Source: Chrysoporthe austroafricana (Eukaryota > Ascomycota > Sordariomycetes > Diaporthales > Cryphonectriaceae). From it: a stretch of 64,000 nucleotides of DNA. The translations under genes and the position numbers were made by a program. This document shows, piece after piece, positions 46,523 through 58,689 of this stretch (positions within the stretch are counted from its first letter, which is position 1; every line of letters begins with the position of its first letter). The stretch covers positions 2,790,001 to 2,854,000 of the forward strand of contig JYIP02000008.1 of assembly GCA_001051155.2 (NCBI GenBank). The letters are read 5' to 3'. The notes under the pieces were generated by a model. The model saw only the letters and a list, made by a program, of their open reading frames with translations. It was not told the DNA's origin and ran no database searches.

Positions 46523-48429
46523 AATTACACTGCTGTCTCTACTGCTAGAAATTGGCACGAGTCGCGTGTTGTTAGTATTGATTGTTACTGTAGTAAAGGG
46601 TGGAAATTCATATGAAGGATATCGTGGATCGAGACTACGATTAGGGGTTTGGACTATGATGAGTTTGCTTATCTATTATTATAACTCATCGACATACCTA
46701 TCCCCGATTCTTTTCCGGTTAAAAATGCTGTCCATCAGATACTCACCAGGGCAGACAGGAACATGTTGTATGTGTTAGAAAATAATTGCACTAGCGAGAT
46801 ATATAGTGGCAGCAAACTTAGCTACCCAACCTTCAGTGGATAGCTTATCCTGGACAGCACTAAACATCAGGCATTTCATCCGAAGTGGGTTACAAATGCA
46901 GTTGACTGACCGAAATAGAGTCAGAGTATATTTAACCATTCAGAAAGACCGGCATTCTCCCAAGTCTATTCTCAGCAACACAACTGCTATACGCATCGTC
47001 ACGTGGATAAGACCGAGGCTACCCGCCCTTATTGCGGCAAATTCGCCCAGATGAGCCTATTTCTGTCCTTTTTTGATCAGCATATGGAGGCCTGGATCAC
47101 TATGCACAACAATCAGTCCGGGCTGAGTTGCTCGGGTTTCCTTACGGGAGGCACTCGTGCATTTCCAGCAATCACTACGGAACTGAGATACAGATGCGTA
47201 TGGGTATATCGCTGTATTTTCTATGGACCTGGGGCTATAAGAGGCTTAATCTGAGGTTAGACAGAGGATAGACGAAGTCGTATCCGACTAGCTGGTAAAA
47301 TTTGGCACCTTTGTACATTCATTGAGCGGCAACCTACAATTCCGAACTACATGTCATGGAAACTAACGCAGTTCGATATTGAAGTGGGCGGAATCTTCCA
47401 TAGTTGAATATGACCTTACCAGCGGTTGATGTCTCACCTCAAGAGCAAATGTTTCTGGATGGAATATGTTGTGTCTCATCTCTTCACAGACCGTCTTGAA
47501 CGACCTCCCTTGTGGTCTGTATAGAAAGACCTGTATTTTATTATCAGTCCGCCTCCACGGTGAGGGTAGAAAGTCTCCAATGTAGTAACACAACTCAGAC
47601 TTATAGATGGTAGTCGTCCTCTTTTGTTAGGACTTTCAAAATAAACAGCATACAGTAATCAATTTACCCGGAAATGTAACCTTGCGGGTCTCCAGCCTAA
47701 CCTTACTATAGTTCTGTTTCGATACCTAGACACCCATCTGGAGGCTGCCTCTCCCCCCATGAGCCCGTGAATGATAGATCAGTTTCGAACAGATGTTTGT
47801 CGACCCGAACGAGGCCGAAACTCGGTTCTAGGCCTCTCCCCTGCACGAGATCGGCGGCACCTCGTACCATTGTACGAGGCCAGCTGCATGATCCCACAAG
47901 CTTCCCCGGATTCTCCAATCCAGAAGTGGATGCAGTCCCCGGCCTCACGCTATTTTCCCCACGCAGGCGATGAGGTCAGACCAGGGTCCGGGTCCTTTTT
48001 GAGAACTTCCACCAATGGTTCAGGAAATGGCTTGTCCCAGTGCGCTGTGGAGTTCACATGGGACCTCGATGGCAGCTGGGCCCCCATCATGAGAGTTCTG
48101 CAGGCTCTCTATGTACGTATGCACGTTCTTGCGGCCTGGTCGGGCCGCCGCTCCTGTCACGCGGTCTGGTTGAGGCAAGGTCTCGAGCATCCCTCGCATC
48201 GGCGCGACTGTAGGGGAGGAGGGACGACGAGTGGCTCTGAATAAGAGCCATGGGAGGCCCAGCCTGCTGGGTCCAAACGCGGTTGCTACCGTGACATTTG
48301 CTGGTCACTGGGTTTCCTTTAAAGACCACTTCCTCTCTTGCCATTGACATAGCCCGGCCCAAGTCTGAGAGGCTTGTTCATCAGGGCTGTGAATATACCA
48401 AGCAGAATAACCCCTCACAGGCAGCCAGG
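46523..48429. other. AT-rich intergenic region
   Basis: About 1.9 kb with many stops in all frames up to about 47.7 kb, then the promoter of the sugar transporter. No gene is supported. Confidence 0.5.
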
Positions 48430-50281
48430 ATGGATATCACCCGGAGCAAGGAGTCGGGCCCCGAGCACATCGATGAGAAGGGCGCTGGTGCCGACTTCTC
48501 GGATTCCAAGTTTATCAACCATGAGGCGGCGCAGGCCACGGCCAATGAGCACAGCCTGACCTTATGGCAGGCCTTGAGAACGTACAGGAAGGCTGCGATA
48601 TGGTCTGTCCGTAAGTGACACTCACTATCCATCCGCGGGCCACTTCTGGCTGCTCCAGACCTGCTCACGACAAAGTGCAGTGATCTCGACGACCGTCATC
48701 ATGGAGGGATATGACACCCAGCTGCTGGGAAATTTCTGGGGCTATACAGCCTTCCGGAACAAATTCGGCACGTACGACGGCCCTGAGAACGGCTACCAAA
48801 TCAGCTCTGCGTGGCAGACCGGTATCAACGACATCGGCGCCGTTGGCAACATGATCGGGGCGCTGGCGAACGGCTATCTGACAGCCAAGTACGGCCATCG
48901 CATAGTACTCATGGGCAGCCTCGTGTGGCTCTCGGCTGCCATCTTCATGTGCTTCTTCGCCCCGAACATCCAGGTTCTGCTCGTGGGCGAGTTCCTCTGC
49001 AACATCCCCTGGGGCGTGTTCGCGACGACAGGACCTGCCTACGCTGCTGAGGTCGCACCGCTTGCCCTCCGTGGATATCTCACGGCCTACATTAACCTAT
49101 GTTGGTGCATCGGCCAGTTCATCGCTTCCGGCGTCCTCAAGGGCCTTGAGAGCAACACAACTGAGTGGTCCTACAAGATCCCCTTCGCCATCCAATGGGT
49201 CTGGCCGCTTCCACTCTTCATCGCCGCTCTGTGCGCGCCCGAGTCGCCGTGGTTCTTGGTCCGTCAAGGAAAGCTGGAGTCGGCCAAGAAGTCTCTGATG
49301 CGTCTGTCCCAGCCAGAGCACAACGTCGACTACGACTCCACCATTGCCCTCATGGTTCACACAGACAAACTCGAGAAGGAGGAGCGGGCTGGCGTATCCT
49401 TCCTGGATTGCTTCAAGGGGACAAACCGCCGGCGGACGGAGATCGCCATCATGTGCTTCGTGAGTCAGGTTACCGATGGTGGTGCGCTGGCTTATACCGG
49501 AACATTCTGTGAGCGTCCCCAAATCACAGGTTCCTTCTGGCATTTCCATAGCGCCCTAGGACTTGCGCCTTCATGTTCAGGCTGACCGATATTGTTCCCA
49601 GTCTACGAGCAGGCCGGGCTGAGCACTGCACTCTCCTACGACCTTGGTCTTGTCGGCACCGCTATAGCCTTCATCGGCGTCATCATCTCGTGGCTGTACA
49701 TCTCGAAGTGGGGCCGCAGGACGATCTGGCTTGGAGGCTCGTACGCTCTTGTCTTGTGCCTCTTCCTCATCGGTATCATGGCCTCCGTGACCCCTCAGAC
49801 GAGCGGCCTGGGCATCGCTGAGTCTGTCATGTGCATTGTCTGGCTGGGCTCGTACTCGATGAGTGTTGGCCCCATTGTGTACACCATCGTCTCGGAGATC
49901 GGCTCCACCCGTCTGAGAACACAGACCGTTGTGCTTGGCCGTACGATGTATTACTTCGCGAACCTTATTGGAGGGATCTTGGAGCCATACTTCATGTCGC
50001 CGACCGCGTGGAATGCCAAGGGGAAGACTGTGAGTCCCACTCCTCGAACAGCTGACCGGGTTGCACGCCTACTTTTACTAACATAAACACCTTCTCTGCA
50101 GGCCTACTTCTGGGGGAGCTTGTACTTTCTGACGACAGTGTGGGGCTGGTTCCGTCTGCCAGAGACGAAGGACCGCACCTTCGAGGAGATGGACATCATG
50201 TTCCAGCGCAATATTCCCTCCCGCAAGTTCGCCACGTACGACATCAACTCCGGGGCTGATGACCGGTTTGTGGAGCACTGA
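48430..50281 (+). CDS. MFS sugar transporter, alpha-glucoside (maltose) permease type
   Basis: Plasma-membrane sugar:H+ symporter of the major facilitator superfamily, 538 residues. Exons 48430-48610, 48681-49508, 49602-50029 and 50102-50281 join in frame. Diagnostic blocks are STTVIMEGYDTQLLGNFWG (helix 1), NGYLTAKYGHRIVLMG (loop 2-3), PAYAAEVAPLALRGYLTAY with the R-G-x-L-T motif, ALCAPESPWFLVRQGKLESA (PESPW block), DCFKGTNRRRTEI at the start of the second half, and the C-terminal FWGSLYFLTTVWGWFRLPETKDRTFEEMD (PETK motif). These are typical of fungal maltose/alpha-glucoside permeases. It has no sugar-metabolic neighbour here; the GH32 gene is 37 kb away. Confidence 0.93.
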
Positions 50282-51622
50282 GGCAACTTGGGGCGGGCAT
50301 TGTGCAGGCATGGGAGGCGGGCGCTCATTTGGGGGAGTCCTTTGAATTTATCACCGAGAGGAATCTAGTAGAACTTACCGTATCTTGCTCACTTATATTG
50401 TGTCTTGCTCTCGCGCGAATGGTCCATGCAGCCCCGTAGAAGCCTCGTACTGACAGTAGCGCGCCTGTGCACTGTGGATCGGAAGCAAGGATGGAAGAAA
50501 GCAGTTTGCAGTCTCGTGACCACCACTTTCAGAGATAGGCAAGCCGTTTGTCCAACTCGCCGCATGCAGATTTGCACCAGTGCTTGGCCCGAGACCATCA
50601 GAGGGTTTCACTTGTACCTAGTCGCAGAAAAGCGATATTCACTCCGGAGAATTCCGCCGTAGCTTCTCACACGCCATGCATGACTTGGCCATTAGCGACA
50701 ACAGCCCGGCATTGAAGCTGCCGCGGCCGCCCGCTGTGGCCTCAAGTCGGGCAGAGGCTATCTTTTTAGAGCTGATGATGCCCGAGAATTTGCCGACGAT
50801 GATAGACAAGTATTACCTCGGGGATCCCTCGCACAGATATGCAGACATCAAGTGCCTGCAACAGCTTCATCTATAAACGGACACCATAGGGATATCGACA
50901 CTAGTATGTATGGATCTAAGAAGAGGCGGCAGGAACAGGAGTACAAGCTTCAGGACAAGCTTTTGATAGGATGGTGGTTCTACATATCTGTCCTAGTCAT
51001 AGCGGTCCGCGACATGATCTTGAGACTGACCGTGACGGTCTGCGACATGTTCATCGTAGATGAAGACCGCTGCAGCCATAAGGAGCCGTAGAATGAGTGC
51101 TAACTCACTAAGATACATAGACCGGGTCCTATCATGCCTTGTCTAAACAGCAGTGGCAAGACAACGGCCCCCCTACCAGATCCCTCATCACCGAGATCAA
51201 CATAACATCCCCACAAATTGGGTGACTCAGGCTCTGAGCCACAAATTCGTAAGAGAAGCACGCGCAACTTTTCAGTGGTGGGCCAACTGGTTTCGTTTAG
51301 CTTTCGGGAGTTCATCTGAGCCAGGGCAGAAGGGCTGACAAAACTTACTGGCGTCTTACACCCAGCTTGATCGCTCTTTGTTCCTTCCACGTATTGAATA
51401 GCATCGAAATCATCTGCAACCTCTCGAAAAAAAATTTCTTGCGTCTCCTCTCAGTGCAAACGGTGGAACGGGTAGACGGGATGTGCGCCAGCGTCTCTAC
51501 CTGTTTTTGCACTGTGGGAACGGGAACGGGTTGTCCTCCTCAAAGCGGTGTCTCTTGGATCCAGTCTTGGGCTCAGTCTTGAGCTCAGTCCCGGGTCCAG
51601 CATCAACGACGGTTGGAATTTC
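50282..51622. other. Intergenic region without a supported gene
   Basis: About 1.3 kb holding the 3' ends of two convergent genes. Short frames (for example 50676-50876 and 50852-51091) show no recognisable domain. Confidence 0.45.
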
Positions 51623-52254
51623 CTACACATCCACGACGTCGTTCTTGTGCATCGCCTCCAGCTCTCCCTTCCCAGCAGCAGCCTCTTCCGCCTCCTCCTC
51701 TTGCTCGTCGTCGTCCTGCGTGAGCTGAGGCCACTGGACGACAAACTCAGGCGGGCTGTCGAGGTCGTCGGGATCTCGAATGACGAAGGCCACGAGGGAG
51801 TTGTTCTTCAGTCCCTGGCTGACGGGAGTCTCATCGCCCTGGATCTTCAGGTCCTTCCATCCCTTGTCGCTGTCGTTGGGATCCCTCAGCACGCCGTAGG
51901 AGATATGGACGTCCTGACCCTCCGGTGGCAAGGACCAAGGAGGGGCGCCGGGGCGGGCGGACAGGCCCAGGTTGTTGGGGTCGCGATCGCGGATGGCGAA
52001 GAGCAGCTCGGAGGTTACGGCGGAGAAGGGGGACAGGGGATCGACGAGGAGGGAGAAAGTGTGTATGCCGTATCTCATGCAGAGGCAGATTGGCATGTCG
52101 AGTGGATCCTCGTATGGGGCCTTCCTGGGCGGCTTGAGGAGAAGTATCAGTCTTGTTGGAACATTTGGCAGCACATGGACCGTGAGCCACAGATGTGAAG
52201 ACGCGTAAAGTGGTATGCAAACGCGTCGCGGGGCATGTCGCCGCTGCTTACCAT
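51623..52254 (-). CDS. Conserved fungal protein of unknown function (170 aa)
   Basis: The best model has a first coding exon consisting only of ATG (52254-52252), a 119-nt intron (GTAAGC...TCAAG) and a second exon 52132-51623, giving 170 residues that start M-PPRKAPYEDPLDMPICL. The core (CMRYGIHTFSLLVDPLSPFS, LLFAIRDRDPNNLG, SYGVLRDPNDSDKGWKDLKI, GLKNNSLVAFVI) has an alternating strand pattern that could be a small beta-grasp-like fold. The C-terminus is acidic (DDDEQEEEAEEAAAG). I do not recognise a named family. The longer frame without the intron has no ATG in a good position. It is divergent from the Tim17-like gene, with 494 bp between their starts. Confidence 0.7.
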
Positions 52255-52748
52255 CTTGACAGCCCTAGAGGTTGTTACGGCGTGCTTGAGGGGCTGATGT
52301 TTGATGTGGAGGATGTTGCTACACCCAGCGCGTCGCAGGAGGTGTAGTGGAAGTGTAGAGATGGATCGAGGTGAGGATACTGGAAGAACTGGCGTTTGAA
52401 GTTCAAAAGTACCTGGAGGGGAGCTTCCACCGGTTCAGCGCCAGCACGGACCTGGAGGGGTTGTCTACCCAGGGTTACGTCAGGGTTTAGGCCCCCCCCC
52501 CGGCACCCCTGTACTAACCCAGTAGCTACCTAGGCATGAGTGGCATGCTAGGTACCTACAGAACGTGCTGCGGCAGGCGTGGACGTGGGTACTCAGGTGT
52601 GAGGCACGAAAATCGCATACCTGCACGCAGCATCCGATCGCAACGGATCTTCGTGTCTTCCACCGCGCCACAGCACACCAGACCAGACCTCGCACCGCCG
52701 CCGCCATCTCGAGCCCCGACCCCTCCCGCCTCTCCCTCGCTCTGCACG
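52255..52748. other. Bidirectional promoter region
   Basis: This 494-bp region lies between two divergent start codons and includes a poly-C run at about 52491-52501. No coding frame is supported. Confidence 0.5.
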
Positions 52749-53502
52749 ATGTTCAGCCGACCGCCCAAGACAGAAGAGGAGTGGCAGGCCCTCCTCAGCC
52801 GGCCAAGACCACCCGCGATGTCGCGAGAGGAACAGAGGAGGCTCGCGCTCGAGAACGCCCGCCTGCACCTGATGGCGCCCACCAGGATCATACTCGCCGC
52901 CGTCACCTCCTTCGGCGTGGGCGCCGCGCTGGGGATCACGCAGGGGAGCAAGATGGCCGGCCTCCGGTTCCGCGCAGAGCACGCCCACAAGCTGCCCACC
53001 ACGCCCACGGGCTGGTTCATGTACCACAAGAGCAAGAACTACAACATGGCCAGGGCCGGCGTGAGGGAGGGCGTCAGGATGGGCTTCAAGGTCTCCTTCT
53101 GGACCACCGCTATGTTCGCCATCGAGAATCTCTACGACAACTACCGCCTGTCCAACGACTTCGTCAACACGGTCCTGGCTTCGCTGACCGTCGCTGGAGG
53201 CTTCAGCGTCTGGAGTATGTCCCCGTCCCCGTCCCCGTCCCCATCTCCGCCACCGTCGCCGTCACACCGCTGCGGTGCTGTGCTCGCCCTTGTCCCCCTG
53301 CTGACCGTCGACTGCGCGCGCAGACAGGTTCAGCCTCGCCATGACCGCTCGGACGACAAAAACCGCCCTCGTCGTCGGCCTCGTCTACGGTGGCCTGCAG
53401 GATGCCGTGGGCGCAGCTCGAGGTCGGCACATTGGCTACATTGACTGGCTCCGGAGACGCCTCGGGTCGGCCGCTGGGGAGAAGGAGGCGGCAGCTCCTT
53501 GA
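52749..53502 (+). CDS. Tim17/22/23-like mitochondrial membrane protein
   Basis: Exons 52749-53214 and 53324-53502 join in phase 1 to give 214 residues. The intron begins GTATGT, carries a CCCGT repeat, and its acceptor is fixed by frame: the nearby alternative AG four bases downstream would lead to a stop after six codons. The protein has a polar N-terminus (EEEWQALLSRPRPP), a Gly-rich first helix (IILAAVTSFGVGAALGITQGS), an extended loop (HKLPTTPTGWFMYHKSKNYN), then REGVRMGFKVSFWTTAMFAIENLYDN and two more helices (TVLASLTVAGGFSVW-NRFSLAM, ALVVGLVYGGLQDAV). The layout resembles fungal members of the Tim17/Tim22/Tim23/Pmp24 superfamily, probably in the inner mitochondrial membrane. I am fairly sure it is a real gene and moderately sure of the family. 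Confidence 0.7.
53217..53243 (+). repeat. CCCGT pentanucleotide/hexanucleotide tract in intron
   Basis: Four CCCGTC-type units in tandem start three bases after the donor site of the Tim17-like gene's intron. Confidence 0.7.
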
Positions 53503-54877
53503 GATCTTGGCGCTGGCTGGCCTGGCCCGGCGCAACACCACTCCCGTCTGGCCGCGGCAGGTCGACGTCTGGGCCCTGGCGTTCGACATCCGTGCTGTGG
53601 CGTCTGGAGGAGCTGCTGGCCCATAGCCCGGGCTGTTCTGCCACCGCTCTCGGCCCTGGCACGTGCTGGTCTGGTACGAGCGGCCGCCTCAGAGGACTGC
53701 GCGCCGTCCGATCTCGTTTTGACCGCTCCCCAGCATCCTTAAGCCTCGTTGAGCCGTTGCCCCCACCAGCTCCCCCTTCATCGTGCCAGGTGGGACCGAT
53801 CTGCGGAGTTCTGAAGAGCGTGGGCGTCCCGAAGAAAGCTGGGGCCGTGGGCATAAGTACACGATCCATCGCGAAAGGTCGACAGGCCGCCGAGGCTGGC
53901 GATCCTACCGCAGTCGAGCCGTCCCCGCACATCGGCTACAGCAGCTCCCAGGGGATCCACAAAGAGCCGAGCTGCATGACACGGCTAGGCTAAGACGCTC
54001 GCGTCGAACGACCTAGTGACCTAGCCCGCGTGCTGCCATACGGCAGCCAGGCCTGGCCTCAATCCGGATCCCAACCTCTTTTAAGGTTTAACCCCACATT
54101 TCACACTGCAGCTGTGATGATTCGCTATCTCGCGTTGACCACGGCCTGGCACGTTGAGGTTGTCCCCCTCGCCGCTCCGTACAGTGCCACGAAGCTGACA
54201 TCCGACCGCAACTGGCAGTCCGAGTCTGGCGCGTGCGCTCTGGGCAAACGATGACAAGATGGAAATCGTCTCATTTGTCGAAGGCCCTATTGTGCACCTC
54301 AAGCGTTGTCGGCCGACGGCTAGCCACGGCATTCCTATGGGCGACACGTGCACCCGCGATAAGGCCGCTGGAGGGATTGGCCTTGCTGCAGCATCGACAC
54401 TGACGGTGACTGAGCATCCTGGGGCCTCTGAACGGCCGTGAGGAGACTGCTAGTCGGAGATCCTGCAATCGCAGGGGTGGCCGCGACGGTCGATATCGGC
54501 CAGTGTCCCGCCATGAGACATGAGCCAGTGCAGCGTCCCGCCCGCTTGTCATCATCGAGACGGTCACCGTCGGCGTCGTCCTCTCGTTGCGATTACCGGA
54601 GATAAAGAGGCGGCTCTATCGGCCAGGCCCTGGGATTCCTCCTCCCCTGGCCAGAGCTCAACTAGGTACAAGTAGGTTGGCCGGCCTCTGAGTTCGCAAG
54701 GTTGTGCAGAGATATCTAGCTTTGTTCTGAATCATATATTCATTCTCATCCTACAGACTGCTTTTCGTCCCAGACCGCCTTGGGTCTGTGAAGCTTGTGT
54801 AAACTGCTTTCAGCGTCACTGCCTGTTCATTGTCTCTTATCGTTACTCACACACTCACATCTCATCTCTGGTACACG
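53503..54877. other. Promoter region of proline dehydrogenase
   Basis: About 1.4 kb without a gene. Two GATA-factor type hexamers (CGATAA at 54357-54362 and AGATAA at 54600-54605) precede the proline dehydrogenase start; nitrogen-source control of this gene by a GATA factor is known in Aspergillus, so these are reasonable but unproven sites. Confidence 0.45.
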
Positions 54878-56583
54878 ATGGCCTCAATGCGGTCACTCCT
54901 GACCGCCGCCCCCCGAGAGAGGACGATCGCTTTTGTGCCTTCCGTCTCCCTTTGCGGGGGCACATTTGCACCTACCAGCAGGACACTAGCCTCGTGCCTG
55001 AAGTATCGACCTCTCCGCCAGCCTCAGTTCAATTGTATGGCCTCGACAGCGTCGTCCCAAGCACCGCCAACCCCGACATCGATATCTCGCTCCCTGCATT
55101 CTTCAACGACAACACGCCAGGCCGGGGCCACAGCCAGCCACCCTGGCAACACTATCCTTCCCCTTCAGCCTACGGCTGGACCAGTATCACCATCCCTTTC
55201 CCACAAGATGGCTGCCAGGCCTCCGCTTTCTATCCTCCCCCTCCAGACGGTCCTCCGCTCCCTAGCCGTGACAACCATCTCCTCCTCACCTGTCCTCCTA
55301 TCACCATCTTTGGCAATCATGAGCGCACTGGCGCACACCAACAACGCGCTTCTGAACCCAGACCACAACCCCCTTCTGCGGTACTTCATCAAGTCCACCT
55401 TCTACGCACAGTTTTGTGCTGGTGAGAACGCAGCCGAGGTTCGCAACACTATGACGCGGCTGAAGGGACTGGGCTTCACGGGCGTGATCCTGGGGTATGC
55501 GAAGGAGGTGGTACTCACGGATGCCCAGACAAAGGAGCTGTCCGGCTGTGTGGCCCAGGGGAAGGAGCTGGAGGAGTGCATGAAGAACGAGGTCATTCCT
55601 TGGGCGGAGGGCACGCTGGAGACGGTCAGGCTCGCGGAGGAGGGCGACTACGTTGCACTGAAGTATGCTCCCTAAAGATCTGGCGACGACCTGAAGCGAG
55701 TAGCTAACATGTCCTCACCAGGTTCACCGGCGCCGGCCGACAGGCCCTCTGGACCCTCTCGGAGCGCCTCCCCCCGCCAAAGGCCCTCGCGGACGCCATC
55801 GACGAGATCTGCACGCTCGCCGCCTCGCGTGGGGTGCGCCTTCTCTTTGACGCAGAGCAGCAGGCCGTCCAGCACGGGATCGACGACTGGACGCTGCACT
55901 ACATGCGGAAGTACAACAAGCCCTCCCCGTCCGCCTCCGGCCCAGCGAGGGCGGTGATCTACGGCACCTACCAGGCCTACCTGAAGGCCACACCCTCTGT
56001 GCTCGCCTCCCACCTGCACGCCGCGCGCCAGGAGGGGTTCGCCTTGGGCGTCAAGCTAGTGCGCGGCGCGTACCTGGGCTCGGACCCGCGCCACCTGATC
56101 CACGACACCAAGGCCGACACGGACGCGTGCTACAACGGCATCGCGGAGGCGCTGCTCAGGCGCAGGTGGGACGGCCCGCTGGCGCAGTTCGCCCGCGGCG
56201 GCAGCGAGGACTTCCCGGCGGTCAACATGGTCCTCGCCTCCCACAACGCCGAGACCGTCCGCCGGGCCCGCGCCATCCTGGAGGAGGGGCCGACGGAGAC
56301 GGAGATCGCGTTCGCGCAGCTGCAGGGCATGGCGGACGAAGTGAGCTGCGAGATCCTCGCCTCCAAGGATGGGGCCAGCGACGCGGCCTCTGAGCTCGCG
56401 AAGGAGGCGTTCAGGCCCCGGGCGTACAAGTACCTGGTCTGGGGGTCCACGGGCGAGTGCATGAAGTATCTCCTCCGCAGGGCGCAGGAGAACCGCGATG
56501 CGGTAGGCAGGACGAGGAGCGGACGGGATGCGATGAGGGCGGAGGCCTGGAGGAGGATGAAGGCAGCTGTGGGAGCGGCGTAA
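54878..56583 (+). CDS. PUT1: Proline dehydrogenase (proline oxidase), mitochondrial
   Basis: FAD enzyme that oxidises L-proline to pyrroline-5-carboxylate in the mitochondrion, the first step of proline use as carbon and nitrogen source. Exons 54878-55662 and 55722-56583 join in phase 2 (59-nt intron) to give 548 residues. The N-terminal 150 residues are Ser/Thr/Arg-rich, fitting a mitochondrial targeting region, though unusually long; later in-frame ATGs exist. The barrel carries the PRODH signatures: RLLFDAEQQAVQHGID, GVKLVRGAYLGSDPR (about 370-384), MVLASHNAETVRRA, FAQLQGMADEVS, and the C-terminal YKYLVWGSTGECMKYLLRRAQENRD. All are expected for an active enzyme. The pyrroline-5-carboxylate dehydrogenase and proline permease that cluster with it in Aspergillus are not seen here. 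Confidence 0.93.
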
Positions 56584-58032
56584 GGGAATGGTTGCTGTGC
56601 CGGGTGCGGGGGTGTTTCGGCGTTCAGTGTGCTTTCTGTCTTTTGATTGAAGTCCAAATTGATACCTAAGTTTCGCGGCCCATGGGCGACGAGAGTACGA
56701 CCGGGCGCAAAGATGAAGAATGTTTCGCCTCGGGCCATGTCCGTTATACCTGTCTGTTGGCGCTGGAAAGGAGTGCGAGAGGAAAGGAGGGCGACAATGC
56801 CTGGGGAATCAACACCAACGAATCCTATGAGACGAGCGACACCTAACGAGAGGAACTTTCGAGGTGACTTTGATCGATTTGAAGGAGATTGGAAGAATAC
56901 TTAGGAAAGTAGGAGCAGGACCGCCTCTGGAGCTTCGGTCTACATCTGGTAGATGCCATGGTAGAGGGTACGAGGAGGGGGAGCGGCACACTTGTTCGTC
57001 CATGGCTTTATATTGTTGTCTTTCCTCCACATAGGGATCACATTGAAATGTATTCTGCTTATTATTTTGTATGTCACCACGAAGAAGCAGTGTTTCTCTG
57101 GGCCAGGCATGGCAAGAAGATCAATTTGCTATTTTCCTGGCCAAGTCATGCGGCTAGTCACGTCCGTTAGAGCAACGCTCTTACGGACATAACCGCTAGA
57201 CGAATTCAAACAGTCCATAAAAGCTAGTACCATGTGTGCTCGACAGTGAGCTATCAGGTGCCCTGCTTTTTTTCGTGTCAAGCGCCCTCCTGGCCTCCCA
57301 AAGTCCAGCAGCAATTCCTCATCCTGCAGCTCATACCCTAGCATGGCTCCCACAAGGTTGGAAGAATGAGCCAAAGAGCCACGGAAGTCCTCTGTCATGA
57401 TGTCGGTCGTCTTAAAATAACACTCGCTACGCAACGATAGTATCTTCAGGTCATCGTGGAGCATTGGCGGTGGCCCTGGAGGTTCCTCTCGCGGAATCAC
57501 AAGCTGATAGCTGCTCCGAAGGCTCTAGTAATTAGTCCGTGCCTTGCGATAAGGGCACTGCAATGACTGAGCAAGCACTGTAGCAGAGTTGAAGGGCCGT
57601 CATCTCCTGCTGCTGCGTGATAGCCGATTGAGTAGCCGACGTAGGCTTCGAGCGAGAGCAACTCTCGAGCCGGAACCTTGGTACATGCCAGTGGTTCAGA
57701 AGTATGCTCTTTGAGAACTCCACCAGGTAGTCCGTAGCTCCCGTCAATGTGCTTTCGGGATGGCCTAACCGTGATCAAAGCCTCTGTAACGCACCGCATC
57801 ATAGTCGCAGATTTTCAGAAGCTCCTGCGCCGAGGGAGGAATCACCTCTCCATGTAGTGTGTTCTCCTCAATGAAACTCTTGATGCGCGCCTCTCTAAAT
57901 GAGATCTAGAGGGTAATCAGGTGTCGATTGTCGGGGAACGCGGCGCGATAACACGACAGCATCGACTGTTTCGTTCTCGAGGTACCCGTCGTGGACATGT
58001 GTGCCCCCAGCGGACAGCAGCAATACTGATGT
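56584..58032. other. Intergenic region with a relic
   Basis: The first 540 bp show nothing. From about 57129 to 57997 the minus strand holds broken coding-like sequence, listed separately. Confidence 0.45.
57129..57997 (-). pseudogene. Decayed gene of unknown family
   Basis: From an ATG at about 57997 the minus strand reads protein-like sequence (SMLSCYRAAFPDNRHLITL), meets TAG, then continues in the same frame with ISFREARIKSFIEENTLHGE and IPPSAQELLKICDYDAVRYR before a second TAG. Further downstream two other frames open in turn (57802-57497 and 57500-57129, the latter with LHDDLKILSLRSECYFKTTD). Both TAG codons could come from CAG by a single C-to-T change at CpA, the pattern of RIP. I found no intron set that repairs it and recognise no family. 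Confidence 0.4.
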
Positions 58033-58689
58033 TCAGACTCCGCGCAATGCCATGGCGCTGATGATAAGCATTTCCGACTCTTTCAGCTTGTCCTTCTTGT
58101 CCTTGATGGCGTTCAGCGAATGTGCACCGTTGAGCTTGTAGTACTTGTTGACCTTGGGCCAGTCCGTCGTCTTGGAAATCTCGTCATCGGTGAAGGGGAC
58201 TGCTGTTCCTTGCACGCTCTCGGAAAGGTGCTTCCAGACGTCTTCGGCGGTGGGCGGCTGGGGTCGCTCGTCGGTAGGAAAGAGCACCTTGACAATAATG
58301 ATGTCTCTGACTTCGGGAGAGATTCCATAGCGCCGGTAGGCCTCCGAGATCTGAGGGAAAGGGAGCCGTTAGAAGAACCCTTTCTGGGACACGCGACGTC
58401 AGTGACTCACGTTGTTGCTAGCGCTCAGCGCAATGACCGTCTCCGCATGGACATTGGGAGACCGTAACTTCCCGCCGAGGAGGACAGAAAGAGCTTTGTA
58501 AGTCGCAGCCAAGACATGGAGGCGGGAGACGATGGCGGTGGCGTCGATAAAGGCATATTCGAAGTCGGCATTACGGGCGAGGAGCTGTGACTGAAGGAAC
58601 CCCGCGTTTGACACGTTCCTAAAGAAGGCGACGTGAACGCTGTGCAAGGTTGGCACGTGCTCGAGAGGGATGGTTTCGAGGAGTGCCAT
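58033..58689 (-). CDS. CGI121: EKC/KEOPS complex subunit CGI121
   Basis: Subunit of the EKC/KEOPS complex, which makes the t6A modification of tRNA and also acts in telomere maintenance and transcription; CGI121 binds the Bud32 kinase and tRNA. Exons 58689-58411 and 58350-58033 (60-nt phase-0 intron) give 198 residues, the usual length. The family pattern is clear: ETIPLEHVPTLHSVHVAFFRNVSNAGFLQSQLL, then FEYAFIDATAIVSRLHVLAATYKAL, LRSPNVHAETVIALSASNN-ISEAYRRYGISPE across the splice, and VRDIIIVKVLF. The last 80 residues contain the fungal insertion (WKHLSESVQGTAVPFTDDEI) and the C-terminal helix KLKESEMLIISAMALRGV. The longer upstream frame has only non-conserved residues, so the ATG at 58689 is preferred. 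Confidence 0.92.
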
